Shown: positions 32,763 through 40,383 of the stretch, one piece after another
Numbering within the stretch: position 1 is the stretch's first letter
Layout: every line of letters starts with the position of its first letter
Assembly: GCA_946623775.1 (NCBI GenBank)
Contig: CAMORJ010000003.1
Coordinates: 1-46,079 of the forward strand
Source of the DNA: an uncultured Bacillota bacterium
GTDB lineage: Bacteria; Bacillota_I; Bacilli_A; RFN20; CAG-826
DNA length: 46,079 bases
Reading direction: 5' to 3'
The notes under the pieces: generated by a model
What the model was told of the DNA's origin: nothing
Seen by the model: only the letters and a program-made list of their open reading frames with translations
The model's database searches: none
Position numbers and translations under genes: made by a program

Positions 32763-32823
32763 GGAGGAAACCGAGATTTTGTTAGACGCGCGAGTACGTG
32801 GTTACGTCTTATCGTTTGAGTGA

Positions 32824-32829
32824 TAGAAT
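32824..32829 (+). promoter_or_regulatory. -10 box ahead of the GT-C-like gene
   Basis: TAGAAT, 11 bases before the ATG. No Shine-Dalgarno is present. Confidence 0.4.
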
Positions 32830-32840
32830 AGTTTGTCTTT

Positions 32841-34910
32841 ATGGAAACCATTAAGGAAAAAATAGTTTGGGCAGCAAAATCATGGGCACCTTATGTCATG
32901 ATGTTTTTGGCTACTCTTGCCGCCTGCGCAATCTACTTTATTCCTGGCATTCCCGCAGGCGATGACCAAGGGACTCATTTGGCCTATATCCAAGACATTC
33001 TTTATGGTTTGGAGAATGGATTCCATGGCCTTTCCGTCAGCCATAAGATCATGGGTATCTTTGGGTATAATTTCCAAACGTTCTATGCGCCGCTGCCGCA
33101 GTACACGGTGGCCTACGTCGCCTATGTTTTCAGATATAGCGGAATCGGCATTATCCAGGCGATCAAGCTAACGAACATGTTCTTCGTGTTCGTCTCATCC
33201 ATCTACGTCTATCTTTTGGCGAAAAGGGTCACGAACAGCAGGCCCATCGCAACCGTCTTCGGGGTCGGCTTTGTCTTCTTCCCATACCGATTGGTTTGCA
33301 TCTTCTATCGCGCCGCCTTATCCGAAGCCATTGCAATCGCATTCATCCCCATCGCTTTCTATGCTGCCTACAGAATCTTGCATGATGAGAAACCGAAGGT
33401 CGCTCCTTACGTAAACATGGTCATCGGCATTTCGGGCCTGGTTTTGAGCCATCCATTCACCGCCATGATCTCCGTTCTCAGCCTCCTTCTTTACATCATC
33501 GCCTCCTTCCCGAGGATCCTCGTAATTGCAAAAAGAGCTGAGACGTATGTCTATACTGTCGCTGCTTTGGTTCTGATCGTAGGCATGATTGCATTCTGGG
33601 TATTGCCGATGTTCCAAGCCCTTCACAGCGGTTTGTATCGCGTCTCGGATAACGAGGTCATGTGGACGAATAAGGAACATATGATTTGGTCTACCGAGAA
33701 TAGCTTTAATTTCTCAGGCATTTTGGATTTAAGCTGGATTACGGACTTCAGAAACGATTATGGGTGGACCGCGACGGCCGACACTGCATCCAAATGGACG
33801 ATCGAGCTGATAATCCTTTGCGTTACCTGCGCTGGATCTATCGCCTTGCGCGAAGTCGGCAGGCGAAAAGGGTGGAAAATGTTCTGGCTCAACCTTGCAG
33901 TGGCCGCGATACTTTTCTTGCCGATCATCTTCTATCTCCCTCGTATTGAAATCGTGATGACGCTGCTGTTCTTCTATGCGCTTCTTTGGATATTCGACCT
34001 CGATCCAACGATGAAGGAGGAAGCGCTGCCTCTTAGGGAAAGCGCAAAATCCGCTGCGTTATCCACTGAGGTCTATGCCGCCATCATCATGTTCATTTTC
34101 TTCATGATATTCGTCCTTTCCGCCGATGCGTGGGAATGGCTGCCGTCCATTTTCTATACCGCCCAATTCGCATGGAGGGCTTGGTCGATGGTTGGCATGG
34201 CCGTCGTTCTGATTGCCGTTGTCGTCTGCAAACTATTCAAAGGAAGAAAGCTCCCTCTCGATATTCTCACCTTCGCTTCCGTTTTGCTTTTGGCGCTTTC
34301 TCAGGCTTGCGCCGATAAGCGCGTCGCTTTCGCGAACGGCAATTTCCATTACAGGTGGTATGACACAAGCAGCATAGATGAAGTTAGGGCGATCGGCGCT
34401 CAAGACGAATATAGCCCTCTCATATTTTGGGATAACACCTATCGCTCCCCTTATTCCAACAGCATCTACAGCAAAGTTCGTTTTACCATGATTTATCAAA
34501 ACGGCTTCATCAGAGACATCGACCGTTACATTTCCCCTGAGTTCCTTGAAGGCAGCGGGGACATGATCATCACCGAGCTCAACACGCCGGATGCAAAATA
34601 TGAGTTAACCGTAGATTCGGATGAGGCGTACATCCAACTCCCTCAGTTCTATTACGATGGCTATGAAATTACTTTAAAATCCGGAGACGAATCCAAGGTT
34701 CTTCAACCGGTTTATCAAGACGGTCTTTTGGCGTTCCGTGCGTCCAAAGGCGAGTATAAGGTCGAATTGCATTACATCGGAAGCTTGGCATACCGCATCG
34801 GCAGGCCATTCTTCTACATCTCCATCGCTGGAGTCATCGGACTAGGAGTCGGCGGCTACATTTGGAGCAAAAAGAAGGAAAAGAAAGAATCTGAAATCGT
34901 CGAAAACTAA
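32841..34910 (+). CDS. Large polytopic membrane protein, GT-C/YfhO-like
   Basis: A 689-residue protein with about 12-13 helices up to residue 500, then an extracytoplasmic domain of about 150 residues and a last helix near 655-675 with a KKKEKKE tail. The first outer loop contains GDDQGTHLAYIQDI (about 37-50); acidic residues here are typical of GT-C glycosyltransferases that use polyprenyl-phosphate sugars. It resembles the 6-pyruvoyl-tetrahydropterin-synthase-related and YfhO-like membrane families, which glycosylate cell-wall polymers. The acceptor is unknown. Single-gene unit before the FMN riboswitch. Confidence 0.62.
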   Translation: METIKEKIVWAAKSWAPYVMMFLATLAACAIYFIPGIPAGDDQGTHLAYIQDILYGLENGFHGLSVSHKIMGIFGYNFQTFYAPLPQYTVAYVAYVFRYSGIGIIQAIKLTNMFFVFVSSIYVYLLAKRVTNSRPIATVFGVGFVFFPYRLVCIFYRAALSEAIAIAFIPIAFYAAYRILHDEKPKVAPYVNMVIGISGLVLSHPFTAMISVLSLLLYIIASFPRILVIAKRAETYVYTVAALVLIVGMIAFWVLPMFQALHSGLYRVSDNEVMWTNKEHMIWSTENSFNFSGILDLSWITDFRNDYGWTATADTASKWTIELIILCVTCAGSIALREVGRRKGWKMFWLNLAVAAILFLPIIFYLPRIEIVMTLLFFYALLWIFDLDPTMKEEALPLRESAKSAALSTEVYAAIIMFIFFMIFVLSADAWEWLPSIFYTAQFAWRAWSMVGMAVVLIAVVVCKLFKGRKLPLDILTFASVLLLALSQACADKRVAFANGNFHYRWYDTSSIDEVRAIGAQDEYSPLIFWDNTYRSPYSNSIYSKVRFTMIYQNGFIRDIDRYISPEFLEGSGDMIITELNTPDAKYELTVDSDEAYIQLPQFYYDGYEITLKSGDESKVLQPVYQDGLLAFRASKGEYKVELHYIGSLAYRIGRPFFYISIAGVIGLGVGGYIWSKKKEKKESEIVEN

Positions 34911-34949
34911 TACACGCCCCTGATATTTTAATCTTTGTGTGCTTTTTCG

Positions 34950-34978
34950 TTGGCACTCTGAATAAAGGCTCCTATAAT
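34950..34978 (+). promoter_or_regulatory. Promoter of the riboflavin-transporter unit
   Basis: TTGGCA (34950-34955), 17 bases, TATAAT (34973-34978), directly before the FMN aptamer. Confidence 0.85.
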
Positions 34979-35097
34979 GATGTCGCTTCAGGGTGACGAG
35001 AATTACGTCGACTGGCGGTACAGCCCGCGAGCTCGCAAGAGCATGAATCGGTGAAACTCCGATGCCAACGGTAAAGTCCGGATGATAGAAGTGCATC
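34979..35097 (+). promoter_or_regulatory. FMN riboswitch (RFN element)
   Basis: The aptamer core contains CTTCAGGGTGACG, CTGGCGGTACAGCCCGCGAGC in order, GTGAAACTCCGATGCCAACGG and AGTCCGGATGATAGAAG, all standard RFN segments. P1 is CGCTTC with GAAGTG, extended by GATG/CATC. It senses FMN and controls the RibU gene through the hairpin at 35113-35145. Confidence 0.96.
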
Positions 35098-35112
35098 ACG
35101 ATTGATACATTC

Positions 35113-35145
35113 ACGCCTCCCTGTCGCTTGCATGGAGGCGTTTTT
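35113..35145 (+). terminator. Riboswitch expression platform: terminator that contains the ribU ribosome site
   Basis: ACGCCTCC (35113-35120) pairs with GGAGGCGT (35134-35141), followed by TTTTT and at once the ribU ATG. The right arm holds GGAGG, the only ribosome site for ribU. So the same hairpin can both end transcription and hide the Shine-Dalgarno when FMN is bound. Confidence 0.88.
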
Positions 35146-35850
35146 ATGACTTCGGACAAAATCATGACCATCGTAGCGCTGGCGTTGTTGTTCGTTTCCT
35201 TCGTTTTGACTTTCCTGCTTTTGCGCAAATTGGTGCCAGGGAAGAAATATAATCGTGTTCGCTTTATCGCAAGAGTCGGCATGTTCGGCGCAATGTCCGC
35301 CATTCTTTATTGCGTTCCTTTTTTGACTTTCAACATCCCGCTATTCCCAAGTTTCTTGTCTTTCCATTTCGATGAGATCCCGGCTTTCGTCTGCGGATTT
35401 GCATATGGCCCTTTGTCCGGATTCGCGGTTTTGTTTGTCAAAACGCTTATCAAATTGCCGATGACCTCCACGATGACGGTTGGAGAACTCGGGGATTTGG
35501 TTTTATCTTCCATCTACGTTATCCCAAGCACCGTCATCTACAAGAGAATCCGAAATCTCAAAGGCGTCGCCATCGGTTTTGGCATTTCAACGCTTTTGCA
35601 GTTAATAATGTCTATGGTTTTGAACGTCTACGTTCTTGTACCGTTCTACCAGTTCATGGGCATGCCATTTGAAGTCATTTTCAACGCCATGAAGGCCGCT
35701 AATCCAGCGATTACCGATGCGCAGTGGAGCTATGCCTTCCTTGCGGTCTTGCCCTTCAACGCCATGAAGGACGCAATTGTCATTGTCGTTACATTCCTCG
35801 TATATCGATCGATTCACGTCGTCATGCGATTTGAAAAAACTGAACAGTAA
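35146..35850 (+). CDS. ribU: ECF transporter S component for riboflavin, RibU
   Basis: Membrane substrate-binding subunit (234 residues, about six helices) that captures riboflavin and works with a shared energy-coupling module encoded elsewhere. Family features are ARVGMFGAMSAILYCVPF (about 45-62), FDEIPAFVCGFAYGPLSGF (about 82-100) and the following LIKLPMTSTMTVGELGD. The FMN riboswitch upstream confirms the ligand. The start at 35146 is fixed by GGAGG; an upstream TTG would start inside the terminator stem. Confidence 0.95.
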   Translation: MTSDKIMTIVALALLFVSFVLTFLLLRKLVPGKKYNRVRFIARVGMFGAMSAILYCVPFLTFNIPLFPSFLSFHFDEIPAFVCGFAYGPLSGFAVLFVKTLIKLPMTSTMTVGELGDLVLSSIYVIPSTVIYKRIRNLKGVAIGFGISTLLQLIMSMVLNVYVLVPFYQFMGMPFEVIFNAMKAANPAITDAQWSYAFLAVLPFNAMKDAIVIVVTFLVYRSIHVVMRFEKTEQ

Positions 35851-35851
35851 G

Positions 35852-35882
35852 AAAAAAAGTCGACCGTTGGCCGACTTTTTTC
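35852..35882. terminator. Bidirectional terminator between ribU and ferredoxin
   Basis: AAAAAAAGTCG and CGACTTTTTTT with an inner CC/GG pairing. A and T runs on both sides allow use in both directions. Confidence 0.9.
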
Positions 35883-35895
35883 TAATGAGAGGTGA

Positions 35896-36078
35896 TTATT
35901 CCTCGGAGATTGCCTGAACCGGGCAATTCGCGATGGCATCATCGATCTCGGCGTCATCGCCTTCGGCGATTGCGACCGCTTTGCCTTCGTCATTGAATTC
36001 AAAGGCAGCGGGGCAGGTGCCAACGCAAAGTCCACAGCCGATGCAAGCATCGGAGTCAACGCGTGCTTTCTTTGCCAT
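35896..36078 (-). CDS. fdx: 4Fe-4S ferredoxin
   Basis: Small electron carrier of 60 residues with one [4Fe-4S] cluster held by Cys12, Cys15, Cys18 (CIGCGLC) and Cys52 (NCP). Cys22 is present, but the second Cys that forms a disulfide with it in Thermotoga-type ferredoxins is missing. The protein is acidic, as usual. AGGAGG lies eight bases before the ATG, and TATAAT is at 36109-36104. In Bacilli a ferredoxin gene often sits near cmk. Confidence 0.93.
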   Translation of the reverse strand: MAKKARVDSDACIGCGLCVGTCPAAFEFNDEGKAVAIAEGDDAEIDDAIANCPVQAISEE

Positions 36079-36103
36079 TGTTAGTTCCTCCTATTTCGAG
36101 CCC

Positions 36104-36109
36104 ATTATA
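36104..36109 (-). promoter_or_regulatory. -10 box of the ferredoxin gene
   Basis: TATAAT on the minus strand, about 25 bases before the start codon and upstream of a good AGGAGG. The -35 is weak. Confidence 0.5.
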
Positions 36110-36169
36110 TGAGCAGGGGGGAAGGAATGAAAGAGAAAACTAAAAATAGGCGTCTCCGAATTATGGGGT

Positions 36170-36192
36170 AAATTACTTTTTGGTAATTTTTC
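36170..36192 (+). terminator. Weak A/T-rich hairpin
   Basis: AAATTAC and GTAATTT around TTTTTG, followed by TTC. It lies between the divergent ferredoxin and small membrane protein genes, so its use as a terminator is doubtful. Confidence 0.3.
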
Positions 36193-36241
36193 TTCTCCTG
36201 CTCCATTCCCTAAACACCTTTGGCAAGGTATGATAAAACCC

Positions 36242-36601
36242 GTGGAAACAAGAACGGAGAGATATCAAAGATATCGGCAGCAAATACTGTCGATGCCCGA
36301 TGAGGCATTCGAACCGGATGGCAGTTTTGCCGGTTCTCCGCTTTCCCGTTCCGACATGGAAAGCATTCCGCCTCTATCCACCGCTAGCGAATCCATTGCT
36401 TTGCCGCCTCAAAACCCATCTGACCCAGCCCCTGTCAAGAAGGGAGCCCCAAGCAAGAAAAAAGGCAAAACAATGACCCCGTACACCTATTATCTAAGCC
36501 AAAGGAAGGCTCATGCCGCCATCAAATGGGGCATCGCCGCGCTTGCCATCGTCGGTCTGATCATCTTCTACGTCATCTTTGTTGGAGGACCCAATTCATG
36601 A
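36242..36601 (+). CDS. Small single-pass membrane protein of unknown function
   Basis: About 119 residues from a GTG at 36242; an ATG at 36230 would add four. A TATGAT -10 box (36229-36234) overlaps that ATG and lies seven bases before the GTG, which favours a leaderless GTG start. The N-terminal 85 residues are polar, Ser/Pro-rich and disordered-looking, ending in a basic KKGAPSKKKGK patch. A single helix at the C-terminus (WGIAALAIVGLIIFYVIFVG) anchors it as a tail-anchored or inside-facing protein. Overlaps cmk as ATGA. No family recognised. Confidence 0.62.
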   Translation: METRTERYQRYRQQILSMPDEAFEPDGSFAGSPLSRSDMESIPPLSTASESIALPPQNPSDPAPVKKGAPSKKKGKTMTPYTYYLSQRKAHAAIKWGIAALAIVGLIIFYVIFVGGPNS

Positions 36602-37278
36602 ACAAACCCATCTCCGTCGCCATCGACGGCCCATCCGCCGCCGGCAAAAGCACCATCGCTAAGCGCGTTGCCGCGATCCTCGGCTTTACCTATATCGACA
36701 CGGGCGCCATGTACCGCGCTTTTACCTATGCGGTTATCAAAAAGGGTTTGAATCCCGAAGACGAAGCCGCCTCCTGCTCCATCATCCCTGAAGTGAGCAT
36801 CGATTTGCTTGATGATGGCCGCGTTCTTTGCAATGGCGAAGACGTGACGAAAGCGATTCGCGAGCCGCTTGTCTCCTCCAACGTAAGCTATATCGCCTCC
36901 TACAAAGATATCCGCCTTGCCCTCGTCGACATGCAAAGGGCCATGAGCCAATCGAAGTCCGTCGTTATGGACGGCCGCGACATCGGAACCTATGTTTTGC
37001 CTAATGCGGAGGTGAAAATCTATCAAATCGCCTCCACCGAAGCCAGGGCCCAAAGGCGTTATAAAGAGAACGTAGAAAAAGGCATCCCCACCAGCATGCA
37101 GGATGTTATCGATAACCTGACGAAGAGGGACTACATCGATTCCCATCGCGCGTTCGCGCCTCTTCGCCCCGCCGAAGATTCCGTTCAGCTTGATACTTCC
37201 GCGATGACCATCGAGGAAGTTGTCGATGCCGTTTTGAAGATCATCGAAGACAAAACGGGGGTCAAGGCATGCCGCTAG
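36598..37278 (+). CDS. cmk: Cytidylate kinase
   Basis: Phosphorylates CMP and dCMP, 226 residues, normal length. P-loop IDGPSAAGKST at 8-18, TGAMYRA near 37-43, and MDGRDIGTYVLPNA near 123-136, all specific to Cmk. The start is placed at 36598, where GGAGG precedes it by nine bases, not at the longer upstream frame. Its end overlaps der by ten bases. The cmk-der order is conserved in Bacilli, though rpsA-like sequences often found between them are absent. Confidence 0.95.
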   Translation: MNKPISVAIDGPSAAGKSTIAKRVAAILGFTYIDTGAMYRAFTYAVIKKGLNPEDEAASCSIIPEVSIDLLDDGRVLCNGEDVTKAIREPLVSSNVSYIASYKDIRLALVDMQRAMSQSKSVVMDGRDIGTYVLPNAEVKIYQIASTEARAQRRYKENVEKGIPTSMQDVIDNLTKRDYIDSHRAFAPLRPAEDSVQLDTSAMTIEEVVDAVLKIIEDKTGVKACR

Positions 37279-38573
37279 GGCTTGTTGCTTTCGTCGGTGC
37301 CCCTAACGTCGGAAAATCGACGATTTTCAACCGCATCGTCGGAACCCGCGCTTCGATTGTCGAAGACACCCCGGGCGTCACCAGAGACCGCCTTTACGGG
37401 GTCGGCGAATGGCTGACGAGAAAATTCAGGGTCGTCGATACGGGCGGCGTCGAAATCGCGAACGCCCCATTCCAGCAAGAAATCCGCGCGCAGGTTCAAA
37501 TCGCTATCGACGAAGCGGATGTCATCGTTTTCGTGGTCGACGGCAGGACCGGATTGAACGACGATGATAAGAAGGTCGCGCGCATGCTCTATAAGTGCGA
37601 CAAACCCGTCATTTTGGCGGTCAATAAAATCGATAATATCGATCGCCTCGCCGATGCGGCCGAATTCTATGCATTGGGTTTGGGCGACCCCTTCGCGGTG
37701 TCTGGCGCGCATGGCATCGGCATCGGCGATCTCTTGGATAAAATCGTTTCCTATCTGCCTGACGAGGAAGAAGAAACCTATGAAGGTCAGATCACCTTCA
37801 GCTTTATCGGGAGGCCGAATGTCGGCAAATCGTCTTTGACCAACGCGATTCTCGGCGAATCGCGCGTTATCGTGAATTCGCTTTCTGGGACGACGAGAGA
37901 TTCCATCGATACCCCATTCGAATATGGAGAGGACCGTTTCGTCGCGATTGACACCGCGGGATTGGTAAAGCGCGGCAAAATCTATGAAGCCATTGATAAA
38001 TATGCCGCGATCCGCGCGCTGAAAGCCATCGACCGCTCCAATGTGGGCGTTCTGGTGATCGACGCATCTACCGGCATCATCGATCAGGATAGGCACGTCG
38101 TCGGCTATGCCTTAGAGGCAAAGAAGGGCATTGTCATCGTCGTCAACAAATGGGACACCGCCGCCAAAGGCCAAACCCAAGAATCGTTCACCGAGCAGAT
38201 TAAGTCCCGCTTCAAGTTCGTTGATTTTGCCCAAATCGTTTACGTTTCGGCAAAGACGGGCAGGGGAGTCGAGAATATTCTCCCGGCGATCAAGCAAGCC
38301 TATGAATCCGCTCAGCGCAGAATCCCGACTTCGGTTTTGAATGAAATCATTTTGGATGCCCAGAACATGAATCCGACCCCCGAATTCAACCACGGGCGAC
38401 TCAAAATCATCTATGTGAATCAGGTCGCAATCAATCCGCCGACGTTCGTTTTGTTCTGCAACGACCCGAAATTCGCTCATTTCTCTTATACGCGTTATCT
38501 AGAAAACAGATTGCGCGATACCTTCGATTTCACTGGCACGCCTTTGAATATTATTTACAGGCAGCGCAAGTGA
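37269..38573 (+). CDS. der: Ribosome-assembly GTPase Der (EngA)
   Basis: A 434-residue protein with two tandem GTPase domains and a C-terminal KH-like domain. Domain 1: GAPNVGKST (10-18), DTGG, NKID. Domain 2: GRPNVGKSS near 179-187, DTAGL, NKWD. The KH-like end contains NPPTFVLFCNDP. Needed for 50S subunit maturation. Translationally coupled to cmk. Confidence 0.97.
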   Translation: MPLGLVAFVGAPNVGKSTIFNRIVGTRASIVEDTPGVTRDRLYGVGEWLTRKFRVVDTGGVEIANAPFQQEIRAQVQIAIDEADVIVFVVDGRTGLNDDDKKVARMLYKCDKPVILAVNKIDNIDRLADAAEFYALGLGDPFAVSGAHGIGIGDLLDKIVSYLPDEEEETYEGQITFSFIGRPNVGKSSLTNAILGESRVIVNSLSGTTRDSIDTPFEYGEDRFVAIDTAGLVKRGKIYEAIDKYAAIRALKAIDRSNVGVLVIDASTGIIDQDRHVVGYALEAKKGIVIVVNKWDTAAKGQTQESFTEQIKSRFKFVDFAQIVYVSAKTGRGVENILPAIKQAYESAQRRIPTSVLNEIILDAQNMNPTPEFNHGRLKIIYVNQVAINPPTFVLFCNDPKFAHFSYTRYLENRLRDTFDFTGTPLNIIYRQRK

Positions 38574-38586
38574 TTTATCGTAGTTT

Positions 38587-38614
38587 TTGAAAGAAATTTA
38601 TACATCGTTATAAT
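38587..38614 (+). promoter_or_regulatory. Promoter of the HU gene
   Basis: TTGAAA (38587-38592), 16 bases, TATAAT (38609-38614). It implies an unusually long 5' leader of about 145 bases. Confidence 0.75.
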
Positions 38615-38641
38615 TTTTATCGAAATATCAAGACGGCCGCG

Positions 38642-38755
38642 AGCACCCTTTTTTGTGTAAGCGTTTTCAGCAAAATTTAAAAATCTATCAAATAAAACTT
38701 GAATTTGTTGCGATGGGGTGCTAATTTTTAATCAACATCATCAGCACACAGGAGG
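38642..38755 (+). promoter_or_regulatory. Possible structured 5' leader of HU
   Basis: AGCACCC (38642-38648) can pair with GGGTGCT (38716-38722). The same GTGCT (38718-38722) can instead pair with AGCAC (38743-38747), which lies two bases before the AGGAGG of HU. The two pairings exclude each other. This could be an autoregulatory switch or chance in an A/T-rich leader. Confidence 0.3.
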
Positions 38756-38766
38756 AAACAAAACCC

Positions 38767-39039
38767 ATGAACAAAGCTGAACTCATTGCCGCCGCCGCCG
38801 CAAAGGCGGAAGTTTCTCATCGTGACGCCGAGGCTGTCGTCGAAGCAGTCCTTGAACTCATTGAAGAGAACCTCGTTGCTGGACGCGAAGTCAAGATCTC
38901 TGGCTTCGGCATCTTCGAGAAGAAGGGCCGCGCCGCCCGCGTTGGCACCAACCCCTCTTCCGGCGAGAAGATCGAAATCCCCGCTTCCAACACCGTCGGA
39001 TTCAAGCCTTCCAAAGGCCTCAGAGAGAAGCTCAACTAA
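38767..39039 (+). CDS. hup: Nucleoid protein HU
   Basis: Histone-like DNA-bending protein, 90 residues, full length. The start MNKAELIAAAAAKAEVSHRD, the central KISGFGIFEKKGRAARVGTNP and the end VGFKPSKGLREKL are standard. The DNA-inserting arm keeps the NP turn (TNPSSGEKIEIPAS). Forms dimers and coats the chromosome. Strong promoter and AGGAGG suit a highly expressed gene. Flanked by a terminator. Confidence 0.97.
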   Translation: MNKAELIAAAAAKAEVSHRDAEAVVEAVLELIEENLVAGREVKISGFGIFEKKGRAARVGTNPSSGEKIEIPASNTVGFKPSKGLREKLN

Positions 39040-39057
39040 TTTAAGCCATCTCAAACC

Positions 39058-39086
39058 AAGAGCCATCCTCGCGATGGCTCTTTTTC
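39058..39086 (+). terminator. Terminator after HU
   Basis: AAGAGCCATC and GATGGCTCTT with a 5-base loop, followed by TTTC. Confidence 0.9.
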
Positions 39087-39102
39087 GTGTTAACATTATC
39101 CC

Positions 39103-39708
39103 ATGCTGCCAGAATGCTTCCTGCGACTTGCGAAGATCTACCGCGAACATGGCTTCCGCCTCTACATCATCGGCGGCACCTCGCGCGATATCCTTTTGGG
39201 CATCGACCCAGCGGATTTCGATTTCGTCACGGATGCGACCCCAGAGCAAGAAAAAGAATTCCTGCCGGAAGCCGATTACGCATTCGCCAAATACGGTTCC
39301 ATCAAGATATTCGATAACGGAATCGAAATCGATATCACCACTCTTCGGGAGGAAGGGGAATACATCGACTACCGCCATCCTTCCTACGTGAGATTCATCA
39401 CCTCGCCTGAGCGCGATTCCTATCGACGCGATTTCACGATCAATGCCCTTTATGTAGATGAGAATAGCAATATCCTGGATTTCCATGGAGGGATGGAAGA
39501 CCTTAAGAATAAAACCATCCGCTTCATCGGGGATCCCGACGAAAGGGTGAAGGAAGATCCCCTCCGCATCCTTAGGGCGTATCGCTTCCAAAAGCGCCTG
39601 GACGGCTTCCGCTTCGACCCCCTTACCGAAGCGGCCTTGAAACGCAACGAGGGATTGCTTGAGAAACTCAATCCAGAGAAGGTGCGTCTAGAAAGAAATA
39701 AGGAGTAG
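39103..39708 (+). CDS. Short class II CCA-adding/poly(A)-polymerase-type nucleotidyltransferase
   Basis: A 201-residue protein covering only the catalytic head and neck of a class II tRNA nucleotidyltransferase. Present are the GGTSRDILLG and DFDFVTDATP motifs (A, about 20-45), RRDFTINAL (B, about 108-116) and EDPLRILRAYRF (nucleotide-selecting D, about 150-161). The RNA-binding body and tail, about 190 residues in usual enzymes, are missing, and the stop lies 12 bases before dnaD, so the part has been lost rather than frameshifted. The start has TAACAT six bases upstream and no ribosome site. CCA addition, poly(A) addition or partial activity are all possible. Confidence 0.75.
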   Translation: MLPECFLRLAKIYREHGFRLYIIGGTSRDILLGIDPADFDFVTDATPEQEKEFLPEADYAFAKYGSIKIFDNGIEIDITTLREEGEYIDYRHPSYVRFITSPERDSYRRDFTINALYVDENSNILDFHGGMEDLKNKTIRFIGDPDERVKEDPLRILRAYRFQKRLDGFRFDPLTEAALKRNEGLLEKLNPEKVRLERNKE

Positions 39709-39711
39709 AAT
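39706..39711 (+). promoter_or_regulatory. -10 box of dnaD inside the preceding stop codon
   Basis: TAGAAT overlaps the TAG stop of the upstream gene and ends nine bases before the dnaD ATG. No good Shine-Dalgarno for dnaD. Confidence 0.4.
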
Positions 39712-39720
39712 ATTGCTGCT

Positions 39721-40383
39721 ATGAACGAAACCAACCCCTTACAGGCAATAGACTTCCGTTACTTGTTGCTCGATTTATATAAGCAAGCCAGGCTCAGCGA
39801 GAATGAGCTCGCCGTGGTTCTTATGGTCGATCATCTGACCAGGCAAGGAAATGATTTGGTCACCGCCGATTTGCTCTCTTTGAAAATGAACCTTAAGGTG
39901 AAAGAGCTCGATGAGATTCTGGCAGGGCTAGTGAAACGCGGATTGATCGCATACGAAAGCAAAGGCGAAAGGCTATTCACGTCCTTGGAGCCTTTGAAGA
40001 AGGAGCTCTACCGCCTTTTCCAAGCCCAGCTTGCGAAGAACAACCAAAACCTGATGTCCGCGGATAGGGCGGAAATCCTTTCGCGACTTTACGCTTATTT
40101 TGAAAAGAGATTGAACCGCACCTTATCCCCGCTTGAGAATGAGACGCTTTCCTCTTGGCTTAACGATGCCTACACAGAAGAAGATATCAAGGATGCTTTG
40201 GAGCGCGCCCTTGCGAGCAATAGGCGCAACTTTAAGCAGGTCGATAAAATGCTTCGCACCGCAAGAAGGCGCGACGATTTGGCATTGGAAGGCGTGTCTG
40301 GCGTCGACGATAATTGGAACGCCGACATCGAACGCACGATTGCTATCGCGAAAACGCGTTGGGTTGACGATGAGGAAGAATGA
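39721..40383 (+). CDS. dnaD: Replication initiation protein DnaD
   Basis: Primosome component that helps load the helicase at oriC and at stalled forks in low-GC Gram-positives. The 220-residue protein has an N-terminal winged-helix DDBH1 domain (about 1-100) and the C-terminal DDBH2 domain (about 115-195) with SPLENETLSSWLNDAYTEED and the related YxxxI-like segment NRRNFKQVDKML. The dnaD-nth order, then recU nearby, is as in B. subtilis. Its end overlaps the nth start by 14 bases. Confidence 0.9.
   Translation: MNETNPLQAIDFRYLLLDLYKQARLSENELAVVLMVDHLTRQGNDLVTADLLSLKMNLKVKELDEILAGLVKRGLIAYESKGERLFTSLEPLKKELYRLFQAQLAKNNQNLMSADRAEILSRLYAYFEKRLNRTLSPLENETLSSWLNDAYTEEDIKDALERALASNRRNFKQVDKMLRTARRRDDLALEGVSGVDDNWNADIERTIAIAKTRWVDDEEE

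Noticed and set aside
39103..39760. Frameshifted full-length CCA enzyme
   Set aside because: No frame downstream of 39708 carries the missing domains; dnaD starts 12 bases later.
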